53,416 bases of DNA, taken from the NCBI GenBank assembly GCA_002705085.1, contig PAHO01000048.1, forward strand, positions 1 to 53,416, given 5' to 3'. Source of the stretch: Phycisphaerae bacterium (lineage in GTDB: Bacteria; Planctomycetota; Phycisphaerae; Phycisphaerales; SM1A02). The notes below the pieces were generated by a model. It ran no database searches. It was not told the DNA's origin and saw nothing but the letters and a program-made list of their open reading frames with translations. Of the stretch, positions 33,107-41,529 are shown piece by piece (position 1 is the first letter of the stretch; each line of letters opens with the position of its first letter). A program made the position numbers and the translations under genes.

Positions 33107-33733
33107 TCACCCGCCAAAAAGTCCTTTTTCAAACTGCTTGGTGAAGACAATCTGGTCTTCCCAAACACTCGCGCCGTCCCGCACGCTCAGAAGTCGCAAG
33201 TTGACCGCGTAGTCGTATTGCGTACGGCGACGTTCCCGGGATTCAATTGAAACAATTTCACCGAACAAGACCCACTCCGGCTTCTTGGCTTGGCCGAGGT
33301 CATCCACGCTGCTTTCGTTCGAGAACTCAGGGTCGTTCCGCGTGTCGTCTTTGATTTGAGCCAAGACGGTGTCAACATCATCGCTTCCCCCGGCACCGAG
33401 CATCGAAACACGAACCAACCCGGTGTTCACCAAAGATTTCCGAATCTCGTTGTACATCACGTCCCGCGCATCGCTGAACTCACGACGCGGGGTCTTGTTC
33501 ACAAAGTTCCCCAGCGTCAAGATGATGGGTTGGTCGTTGTTTTGCCCCACCAACCGATTCACTGATGGCGACATGGAGTCTCGAAGTTGATTGGCAAATG
33601 AAGTCCACTCGGCAGCTTGCAAGGTTTTGGCTTCGTTCATGGAAACCAGCCGATCCCCAGTTCGGGTGGTCGAGCATGCATTGAGCAAAGCAAAGCAACT
33701 GACGAGAAGCAAACAGTGCATTTTGAAATTCAT
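33107..33733 (-). CDS. LpoB-like lipoprotein (penicillin-binding protein activator family)
   Basis: 208 aa. The lipobox LLNAC puts the lipid on Cys20. The body matches the LpoB/FlgO-type alpha-beta fold: QPIILTLGNFVNKTPRREFSDARDVMYNEIRKSLVNTGLVRVS, then WVLFGEIVSIESRERRRTQYDYAVNLRLLSVRDGASVWED. LpoB activates PBP1b in enterobacteria; related lipoproteins occur widely with unknown partners. It is 3 nt downstream of the COG3014-like gene, an arrangement also known from proteobacteria, which strengthens both assignments. A terminator follows. Confidence 0.85.
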   Translation of the reverse strand: MNFKMHCLLLVSCFALLNACSTTRTGDRLVSMNEAKTLQAAEWTSFANQLRDSMSPSVNRLVGQNNDQPIILTLGNFVNKTPRREFSDARDVMYNEIRKSLVNTGLVRVSMLGAGGSDDVDTVLAQIKDDTRNDPEFSNESSVDDLGQAKKPEWVLFGEIVSIESRERRRTQYDYAVNLRLLSVRDGASVWEDQIVFTKQFEKGLFGG

Positions 33734-33736
33734 AAG

Positions 33737-35125
33737 TCATTTCCCTTTTTGGTCTTGATTCATTGGCTCAGTCCGGGCCCCGAAGAGCCCTGATGGAGAC
33801 GTTTGCACCTCGGTCGGTATTCCCGAACGGGTACGAATTCTCACAAAATTTGGCCCCGGGGGCAGATTCACTTGCCGAACCCCCTCTGGAAGTTCCAGTT
33901 CGATGGTGCCTTCGCTCGACTTCTTCACCAATCCAACCCGAATCACCGAAGGTCGGGTGTCCCACGACCTGACATCGGCGTCGACAAGCACGGTTCGAAG
34001 CAAAGATGCGCTCAGGCGAGTCAAACTCCGTGAGACGGTGTCTTCATCACGCACCTGACGCAGCGCCCCGCGAGTGGCCAATTCTTGACTTAACAGGCGT
34101 GTCGCGGTACGAATCAACCTCGCGGGTGCTCTCTCGAACTCCTCAGCCAAGTACAACTCATCCACATTGGTGAGGATTTGAAAGGGCTCCCCAGAACCGC
34201 TGGCAATGGGGCCGGCAGTCTGTTCGGTACGAAGTTGGGGAATAGGCAAGGCCACCCGTGCCACTCCGGTCTCCCAGGTGTGCACGTTGAAGCGAAGCGG
34301 ACGCAGTGTGGGGCACAAGCCATCTTCTTGAATCACCAAGACCGATTGCGCACACGCTTCCTGAGACATGCCCAACAGGCGGCTGGCCACGTCATGCTCT
34401 GGGGCCAGAGCGGCGGCCTCATGCAAGAGTGCCCGACCGGCAGAATCTCCGAGCTGAAGTCGAGTCCAACCTGCAAGTAAAGATGCGACGGCACAACGAG
34501 AATCTTCAGCAGCGCTCTCGTATACCGCGACCGCCTGTCGATACGCGGGTTCGCGGTCAATGTTGTCAACAATGTCCTCTGTACGTTCCCGCTTGCCTTG
34601 TGCGATGGTGGGCGCTGGCATCCCCCGATGTTCTTCAAGCATGGACTGCGCTTGGGCAATGCGAATACTGGAGACCCGCGCCTGGTCAGCGTTCCCTCGG
34701 AGCAGGTCGATCATCAGCGCGACATATTCGTACATCACGCGTTCACCCAAACTCGGCACCCACTCGCGAAGTCGCTCATCGATCAACGCCGAGCCCAAAT
34801 CTTCACCAATTTCGGCACCCGAAAGAACGGCCCGTTCATCGATAACCTCATCGCGTGCTTCGACCCACGACACTGCAGCCGCAGCACGGTCAAACCGATT
34901 GGCATCAAGAGCCACTGTGACTTCCTGCAGCGTCGCCCAGTGTTGATTTTTTTCGATCGACTTCGCTTCAGAAAGCACATCAAGGGCTCTGTGACCCAGC
35001 CCCCGCGCATAGAAGGTTGTGGCATCCATCGCTGTATTGGTCGTGTTGCATCCGGCCAGGCTGAGCCCCAGAGCCGTCAACATCAAGATGGCGAAGCGCT
35101 GTTCCAGGTGTGCCACTCCATTCAT
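33737..35125 (-). CDS. COG3014-like lipoprotein
   Basis: 462 aa. The signal ends with LSLAGC, giving lipidated Cys26. Residues ~30-280 are TPR-like helices (FYARGLGHRALDVLSEA, EPAYRQAVAVYESAAED, WTRLQLGDSAGRALLHEA). The C-terminal third holds short strands (SVIRVGLVKKSSEGTIELELPEGVRQVNLPPGPNFVRIRT). This layout fits COG3014 proteins, which travel with LpoB-like lipoproteins. It probably acts at the inner face of the outer membrane in envelope assembly. The start ATG 35125 is 54 nt after addA; no clear Shine-Dalgarno is seen. Confidence 0.78.
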   Translation of the reverse strand: MNGVAHLEQRFAILMLTALGLSLAGCNTTNTAMDATTFYARGLGHRALDVLSEAKSIEKNQHWATLQEVTVALDANRFDRAAAAVSWVEARDEVIDERAVLSGAEIGEDLGSALIDERLREWVPSLGERVMYEYVALMIDLLRGNADQARVSSIRIAQAQSMLEEHRGMPAPTIAQGKRERTEDIVDNIDREPAYRQAVAVYESAAEDSRCAVASLLAGWTRLQLGDSAGRALLHEAAALAPEHDVASRLLGMSQEACAQSVLVIQEDGLCPTLRPLRFNVHTWETGVARVALPIPQLRTEQTAGPIASGSGEPFQILTNVDELYLAEEFERAPARLIRTATRLLSQELATRGALRQVRDEDTVSRSLTRLSASLLRTVLVDADVRSWDTRPSVIRVGLVKKSSEGTIELELPEGVRQVNLPPGPNFVRIRTRSGIPTEVQTSPSGLFGARTEPMNQDQKGK

Positions 35126-35179
35126 TGGCCCAATGAGATACGAATCGGCCGCTTCTCGTATTCCACAAATCTCTGCTTT

Positions 35180-38100
35180 TTATGAATTTTCGGGCGGTCT
35201 TGAAAGTTCAACGGCTTCCCCTCGCTCAAAGAAAAGCAGGACGCAGTGCACCTTCGACTTGGGCAAGCCCCACCGCTGCTGCACCACTTTGGCGTAGGCC
35301 TCGAGCTGAGGCGCGTAATGCTGGATCCTGTGTTCGAAGCCTGCTGCGTCCAAAGTTGTAGCACCACTCTTGTGATCCATCACCCAGGCTTCAACCACGC
35401 TGTCGCCTTCTCGGCGTAACACCAGGCGGTCCAGCCGGCCTCGAATCACCCGACCCTGTTCATCACGGGTCAAGACGGGGAACTCGTTTCGGACTTCAAG
35501 ATCATCCTTGGTTGAACCATGGGCTTGAGGGACAAACCATTGTTGAATCTGTTCCAATTGCATGGCTTCAGAGAATGCTTCGTTGGCTTGGGCCCATGCC
35601 GCATCAGGAATGGCTCGACCGAGGTCTCGTTCAACGGTTTGACGGGCATGGTTGAGTTGATCTTGGTCCGGCTCGGGCGCATCAACCCAGTGCAACTGTC
35701 GGAAGCGCTCGTGCAATACCGTGCCGCGGTCCAAAATTTCGACAGGTCTGGGCTCGAGAAGGGCCGACCAGTCGGAGGAGTCGTCTTGCTGACTTGCCGA
35801 AGCACCACTGAAGAGTCCACGTCGAGCTGCACGCTCCAACTGGGGCCTAGGCTTCGCACCCACCGCTGATGCTGAAATTTGCGTCTTCAACTGACTGAGT
35901 GTGGACGCCTTGTCTTCTGGAGCATCAGCCGTACGAATGGAGAATTCCCCTTGATCTCCAAGAGCCCACACCACGCCTTGGGCTTCGGATTCTTCAGACC
36001 AAAGACCACCCAACGGTTCGTAAGCACGTGACAACAATCCACCGAGGTTTTTTTGCTCGACTGGCGGCGTCTTGCCACATGGGCCAAAAATACAATGCAC
36101 CGCGGAGACCGCACGCGTCAGTGCCACATAGGCCTCAGACATGCAGTCGATGCAATCTCGCACTCGGTTTTCTGCGGCCGCAACATGAATTGCGGGGAAC
36201 CATCGCTGTCGGATGTCTTTGTTGACTCCAGGGACAACCACCTGCGGACCCTCGGCAACACTTGGGGTGTACCCAACAAAGGTGTCCATGCGGTCTGACT
36301 CTTGCAACGGGAGTTGATCGGCGCCCATCAAAATGACCTCCTCGAATCCAAGGCCCTTGGCACCGTGAATGGTCATCAAGCGGACCCGAGCCGAAGAGGA
36401 TTTTGATAATCGCTGTCGGGTAACCGCCTCAACAAACTGCAACGGACGAGGAAGAGCCAGATCCTTGAAAACACGGGCGAGCTGCACCAAATCGCACAAG
36501 CGCGACCGATCGACCGAAGAGAGGTCGGGATTTTCTGCAAGCAAAGCACGCCGGAGATCCGCCACCAATCCGTCGGCACCACGCTGAACCAACAGAACGC
36601 GGACGGCCGAAGCAATCGAACGTCTTATGTTCGCGCGATCTTGCGGCGGGAGAAGTTCTGGGTCTTTGATATCGAGGTGCGGCAACACCGATCGGATAGC
36701 CTCAGGGAAGGAGCCGCGCGTGATCAGATAGTGGGCAAGGCTATCGCCGGAATAATCAGCCAACCGAAAGAGGGCCAGAATCTGTTGCACATACAGGGCA
36801 TCAAGCAGTGACGATCGGCCCTCCATACTGGCCGAGATACCGTGCTCCTTACACAACAAGTACACCTCGGCCAGCTCGGCATTGGTGCTGGCCAGAACCC
36901 CGATTTCAACATCAGGGCGTTTTGCCCGACGGTCGAGGATGCGTTCCACCACACACTGTGCTTGATCAAGCTTTCGGTCTCCCGTGTCCTCATGAGCAAT
37001 CGAAACCGTCACCAAACCCGGTTTGTCGGCGTGAGCAGATTCATGGTCTTGCTCCCACCCGGCCATCCAACGTTCCGCCGCCCGTGGCACAACCGCTGAT
37101 GCGGCATTCTCCGGCCATGGGGTTCCAGAAAAAGCCTCAGGAAGTTCGTCGACCACTGGCTTGGTGTCGATCACGCCGGCATGTTCCTGCAACACTCGGA
37201 ACGTCTTGTTCACAAAGTCCATCAATACCGGAGCTGAGCGATAACTCGTGGCCAATGATTCACGCTGCAGTTGTGGGAAAGAACGAGCTACCTCATGAAT
37301 CAATTCAGGCGCACCACCTCGCCAACCGTAGATCGATTGCTTCGGGTCGCCAACCAAAAAGAAGTTTCGATGCTCATCCTCTGACTCCTGAAGAATCTCA
37401 GACATAAATCGAAAGAGGAGTCGATATTGAACAAGAGAGGTGTCTTGAAACTCATCAAGGGCAAGATCGTTGATCTGGCAATCGAGACGGTACTGCAGCC
37501 AGTCCCACGATCGACCATGCACCTCTTCCAGGGTGACCAGTCGGTGAACGAGATCCGAGAAGGTGTAGACCCCACGTTCTTCTTGGACATCCCAACAAGC
37601 TTCGTCCAAGTCTTTGAGAAAAGAAGCAATCAACAGCAGGCGTTCACGCTGGTCGAACTCGATCGTCGCCAAAGCGTGATCTTTGGCCACGGTCAATGCT
37701 TCAACCCACTCTGGTGGCGCCACTCTTCGGGAGAACTTTCGATCCGGAATCGGCACATCTGGGTCAGTCAAATTTTGCACGATGGTTTGGGTCAAGAACG
37801 TTGACCAGTCACCCCCGGCAAACAATGCTATTGATTTTGCCTTGGCCTTCTTCCAAGTTCCGTCCTCGGTTGTCTGATCACTCTTGAAAGGGACCTTCAG
37901 TCCCTCGAGCGTTGCGGTCAGCGCGGACAGACCTTGCTCATCAATCGGCTCCCCCACATGGGTGGTGTATGTGCCACCAGACACCCATGCCTTTGGGCCA
38001 AGTCCCAACTGCACCATGCGATATTCAGACAAGATGCTGCTGTCGTTTTGATTCGGGCTGCCCAAAAGAACGCGCTCAAGCTGGCTGAGCACGCTTGACT

Positions 38101-38620
38101 TGGGCATCCCGTCCTGAACCAATTTCTTCATCAGTTGAGGGTCGGTGTGCTCGAGCACCCGGCTGAGCGCCTCCAGCCTGGCCTCTGCCACTTCTCCCGG
38201 CTCTCCGATCCGCCATCCTTCGGGAAAGCCAATATCGCTTCCAAAGGCCCGGACCAGTCGATTGACAAAGCCATCAATGGTCGTGACCTGAAGTCGAGAA
38301 ATGTTTTGGGCAATGTCTCGAATGACGCAGTCAAGATCGTCTTTGTCCGGAGACCCCAGTGCGGCGAATTCCGCTGAGTCCGGGTGCTCTCGCGCCGTGA
38401 CCAACCGGCTGACGATCGCCTCGAGAATTTCTCGCGCTGCTTTTCTTGTGAATGTCAAGGCGAGTATTCGATCAGAACCAACCCGACCGGTCCGAGACAA
38501 ATTCTCCAGGCACCACCGAGCGAACTCGGACGAAAGAGACCATGTCTTGCCGCTTCCAGCGTTGGCGATGATCATTTTCCGTGTGGGAGGCCGGATGGCT
38601 TTCGGGGGAAGGTCCATCAT
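35180..38620 (-). CDS. addA: Helicase-nuclease subunit AddA (UvrD/RecB family)
   Basis: 1146 aa. An SF1 helicase fused to a C-terminal RecB-type nuclease, for processing double-strand ends toward recombination. Walker A is ANAGSGKTWSL at ~19-29. LALTFTRKAAREI is motif Ia, DEFQDTS motif II, and VGDPKQSIYGWRG motif III. MTIHGAKGLGFEEV and AYVALTRA are motifs V and VI. The nuclease near residue 1060 shows GRLDRLVL and WVMDHKSG (the D...DxK core). The start overlaps the addB stop by 4 nt. The ANAGSGKT form resembles the AddA of alphaproteobacteria. Confidence 0.94.
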   Translation of the reverse strand: MMDLPPKAIRPPTRKMIIANAGSGKTWSLSSEFARWCLENLSRTGRVGSDRILALTFTRKAAREILEAIVSRLVTAREHPDSAEFAALGSPDKDDLDCVIRDIAQNISRLQVTTIDGFVNRLVRAFGSDIGFPEGWRIGEPGEVAEARLEALSRVLEHTDPQLMKKLVQDGMPKSSVLSQLERVLLGSPNQNDSSILSEYRMVQLGLGPKAWVSGGTYTTHVGEPIDEQGLSALTATLEGLKVPFKSDQTTEDGTWKKAKAKSIALFAGGDWSTFLTQTIVQNLTDPDVPIPDRKFSRRVAPPEWVEALTVAKDHALATIEFDQRERLLLIASFLKDLDEACWDVQEERGVYTFSDLVHRLVTLEEVHGRSWDWLQYRLDCQINDLALDEFQDTSLVQYRLLFRFMSEILQESEDEHRNFFLVGDPKQSIYGWRGGAPELIHEVARSFPQLQRESLATSYRSAPVLMDFVNKTFRVLQEHAGVIDTKPVVDELPEAFSGTPWPENAASAVVPRAAERWMAGWEQDHESAHADKPGLVTVSIAHEDTGDRKLDQAQCVVERILDRRAKRPDVEIGVLASTNAELAEVYLLCKEHGISASMEGRSSLLDALYVQQILALFRLADYSGDSLAHYLITRGSFPEAIRSVLPHLDIKDPELLPPQDRANIRRSIASAVRVLLVQRGADGLVADLRRALLAENPDLSSVDRSRLCDLVQLARVFKDLALPRPLQFVEAVTRQRLSKSSSARVRLMTIHGAKGLGFEEVILMGADQLPLQESDRMDTFVGYTPSVAEGPQVVVPGVNKDIRQRWFPAIHVAAAENRVRDCIDCMSEAYVALTRAVSAVHCIFGPCGKTPPVEQKNLGGLLSRAYEPLGGLWSEESEAQGVVWALGDQGEFSIRTADAPEDKASTLSQLKTQISASAVGAKPRPQLERAARRGLFSGASASQQDDSSDWSALLEPRPVEILDRGTVLHERFRQLHWVDAPEPDQDQLNHARQTVERDLGRAIPDAAWAQANEAFSEAMQLEQIQQWFVPQAHGSTKDDLEVRNEFPVLTRDEQGRVIRGRLDRLVLRREGDSVVEAWVMDHKSGATTLDAAGFEHRIQHYAPQLEAYAKVVQQRWGLPKSKVHCVLLFFERGEAVELSRPPENS

Positions 38621-41451
38621 CCAAGCTCCTCGTCTTCGAACTCAAGGCCACGCAGACCTTCGCCCCACAGCACACCAAATCGGTCACGGTCGTAAGAACC
38701 TTGATCTTCCAATTCTGAAGCGCACAGTGGGATGGAGTCCAACTGCCCGAGACGCTGCAGAATGTCATCAGCACAATCATTGGCCGAGTCATAATCCGCA
38801 GCCCCCCACTGCAGGAGGTCCACTTTCGTCTTTTTCAAGTGCTGCGGGAGCAAAATGAATCCCACCTCGACATCTCCGGTCCCATCTTCAAGAAGCCTCT
38901 GCCGGTACAACGGGAGCTGCAGATCCAACCATTGAATCTCTCCCTCCTTGCTCACAATGCGGTGTGTCTTCTCGGCAGTCTTGGTCCCATCATTGCCCGT
39001 CTTGTAATCGAACGCTCGGCGTTGACCGTCGCGATGGCGATCTACCCGGTCAATTTTCCCGGTCACAAGAATCTCTGGCGCGACGTTTCGAATAAGTGGA
39101 GCAATGGTTGGACGGACATCAGATTCGGTCGATGGACGGTCGGTGAAATGCAATTCAACCTGCTCCACGTGCCAACCCTGAAGGGCGAGTTCTTGTTGAT
39201 GCACCGACAGTGCCTTCAACCGAGACTGGGCGATATGAATTTGCAGTTGCAGGGCTGGCGGCCGCTTCTTACCAAACATCTCATTCGCATAAGCTTGAAG
39301 ATGGGACTCAAACCCGGCGTAGATTTGAGTGGCACAGGTGGTCGGCCCTGTCGAAATTTCCTCTAAACCCCAACGCTCCAGAGCTCCATGGATCAGGTTT
39401 CCAAAAGCCATGGCATCAAGTTCTGCACGCCACGGCGTAACGGTTTGATCGAGGCGCAGCTTCTTCAATATGAACCGAAGGGGGGAGTCCAGCCACACCC
39501 GAAATTCCGTCACCGAAACCCGATTCACTTCGGGCAATGCAACCGGGACCATGGGGAAATCCATGTTCTGAGGCTCGTCTTTTGCGGACGGTGGGTCGGA
39601 TGCCACCCGCATGGAATCGACCAGCTCTCCACACAACAATCTTGGAAGACGTTCAACCGTCTCTGGCAAGTCCGGGAGCAGCAGCCGGCTAGGCAACAGC
39701 CGGTCACCCTGAGGGGACTCTCGGGCCACCACATAATGAACTTCACTCGAAGATGATCTTGAGGCCTCGAGCAGCCACAACAACCATGCATCACGGGCGG
39801 TCCGACTTCGCTGCCCAGCCAACCCACATTCATCCTTCAACGAGTCTGGAAGCAATGGCTCTGGAGCCGGCATCTGGGGGATCATGGATTCATTCATTCC
39901 CACCACAATTCGAAGTGGTGCGGGATCGAAGGCCGACTCCATCCACCCGACGATTTCAACATCGCTGTCCTCTGGATCAGGGGTGAGGGACTCACTGCTG
40001 AGCGACCGGAGCATCATCCGGAGCAAAGTGGCGGCGTCAACCTCTTGGATCAAATGCGGTGGGGCCGAACGAAAATCTTCCAGACAACGCTGGATGGAAG
40101 CAGCAACCTCTTTGTTCTCCCCACGTGCTCGTTCAGGCAGATTTTGGTCGAGGAGCTGGCACGTCAGTTCCGCAACCGCATCCGCGGCAACGGCTCCCGA
40201 GGCATCACGGAGTGGTTGAAGAATTTGGAAGATCCGAGACCGAAGATCCGAGACCGATCGAGGCGTGTCGACTCGCCCCCCCATCTTTTCATCGTCCAAA
40301 TGAATCCCCACGCACAATCGGCGGCTTTGATCAACTTCTTCAAGCACACGTTCTTCAACTTGAACAAAACTGGCAAACCCTGGCAAGCGAAGGGCACTTT
40401 CAACCTCAGACCATCCTCCGCCAAGGATTCCCAAAATCGCGTGCAGCAATCTTCCCAATGCCCCATCGAGCAACAACCCAGCGTTCGAAACCCGGGCCGG
40501 GACCCCCAGTTCAGGGAGGACCGATTGCAAACTGGCCTCTAAGCTCGCATCGGGGCACACAATCGTGATGTCACTGGTGCGCTGGACACCAGATGCTTGG
40601 ACAATTCCCGCAAGCAATGACCCAACATCCTGTGGCCCATCCGCGACGTGAATATGGGTATCGGACAAGCCCATTTTCGGATCTGACCAGGCTGCCATGC
40701 AGGCCCCTCGCAACGGATCGACCTCCCCCGGCAGATCCCCTTCGGGAACAACACGCTCAATGCTGATACCCAATTGATCCAGTGCTTCAAGAAGCGCAAC
40801 ACGTAATGGTGTTGATTCGCCATCAATCAAAATCACGCGCTGGTGTGGACCGCATGAAACATTTCCCTCAAGGACGGACTGAACGCGATGAGCGTATGGA
40901 CACTGCAAGCCAAGCTCAACCAGCTTCTGCGATCGGGCCTTCTGCCACTTCACAAGGACTTCCCACCGGCCGCGCTCTTCACCGCCGGCAACACCTTCGG
41001 GAATGTTTTTCAAGATGGATGAAAAATCCAATTGTGCTTCGCATGCGTCAGCGTGCAACTGGCCGATTCGACGGAGCAACGCCTCTCGTCCGTTTTCGGT
41101 GATCTTGTCACCTTCAACAGATTCCCTCTCGGAGGGCGCCAAACCCAACCAAACTTGCCGGTCAATCAGTTCTAAAGCGACCTTTGAGGCCGGACAACCG
41201 GTAGGGAGCACGAAGCGGTCAATCATTCTTCCTGGAGTGCTGATTTCCGGGGGAACGACCAAAACCCCTTGCTGCTCGGCGGCGTCGAGCAAAAAGTGCT
41301 CAAAGAGTCGGCGTGCACGCTTTGTGGGCAGCACCACCAACGTTGACTCCAGATCCACTTCCCCCTGGACAGCATCCTGTTCAGTGATCAAATATTCAGC
41401 CAAACCCTTCAGGATCGGGTGTGACTCGATGGTGATCAGACGACTCGGCAT
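38617..41451 (-). CDS. addB: AddB-like nuclease subunit of the AddAB complex
   Basis: 944 aa. It is the first gene of the addBA operon. The N-terminal half is helicase-like but inactive: the Walker A position reads LVVLPTKRARRLFEHF with no GKT. The PD-(D/E)xK nuclease lies at ~794-830 (LVTGKIDRVDRH, RRAFDYKTGND) and is preceded by FGNLIHGALERWG. The Cx2Cx5C cluster that holds the iron-sulfur centre in Bacillus AddB is absent from the C-terminus. That combination is like the AddB of alphaproteobacteria. A TATAAC -10 ends 8 nt before ATG 41451. Confidence 0.9.
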   Translation of the reverse strand: MPSRLITIESHPILKGLAEYLITEQDAVQGEVDLESTLVVLPTKRARRLFEHFLLDAAEQQGVLVVPPEISTPGRMIDRFVLPTGCPASKVALELIDRQVWLGLAPSERESVEGDKITENGREALLRRIGQLHADACEAQLDFSSILKNIPEGVAGGEERGRWEVLVKWQKARSQKLVELGLQCPYAHRVQSVLEGNVSCGPHQRVILIDGESTPLRVALLEALDQLGISIERVVPEGDLPGEVDPLRGACMAAWSDPKMGLSDTHIHVADGPQDVGSLLAGIVQASGVQRTSDITIVCPDASLEASLQSVLPELGVPARVSNAGLLLDGALGRLLHAILGILGGGWSEVESALRLPGFASFVQVEERVLEEVDQSRRLCVGIHLDDEKMGGRVDTPRSVSDLRSRIFQILQPLRDASGAVAADAVAELTCQLLDQNLPERARGENKEVAASIQRCLEDFRSAPPHLIQEVDAATLLRMMLRSLSSESLTPDPEDSDVEIVGWMESAFDPAPLRIVVGMNESMIPQMPAPEPLLPDSLKDECGLAGQRSRTARDAWLLWLLEASRSSSSEVHYVVARESPQGDRLLPSRLLLPDLPETVERLPRLLCGELVDSMRVASDPPSAKDEPQNMDFPMVPVALPEVNRVSVTEFRVWLDSPLRFILKKLRLDQTVTPWRAELDAMAFGNLIHGALERWGLEEISTGPTTCATQIYAGFESHLQAYANEMFGKKRPPALQLQIHIAQSRLKALSVHQQELALQGWHVEQVELHFTDRPSTESDVRPTIAPLIRNVAPEILVTGKIDRVDRHRDGQRRAFDYKTGNDGTKTAEKTHRIVSKEGEIQWLDLQLPLYRQRLLEDGTGDVEVGFILLPQHLKKTKVDLLQWGAADYDSANDCADDILQRLGQLDSIPLCASELEDQGSYDRDRFGVLWGEGLRGLEFEDEELG

Positions 41452-41459
41452 GAGTGTGC

Positions 41460-41465
41460 GTTATA
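41460..41465 (-). promoter_or_regulatory. -10 element (TATAAC) of the addBA operon
   Basis: On the minus strand TATAAC ends 8 nt before the addB ATG at 41451. Confidence 0.4.
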
Positions 41466-41529
41466 CGACTGCTTGAGTGAAGCGTCGAACGAGATGTTCA
41501 AAAATTCGCACGCGATCTGACAGTATGTG

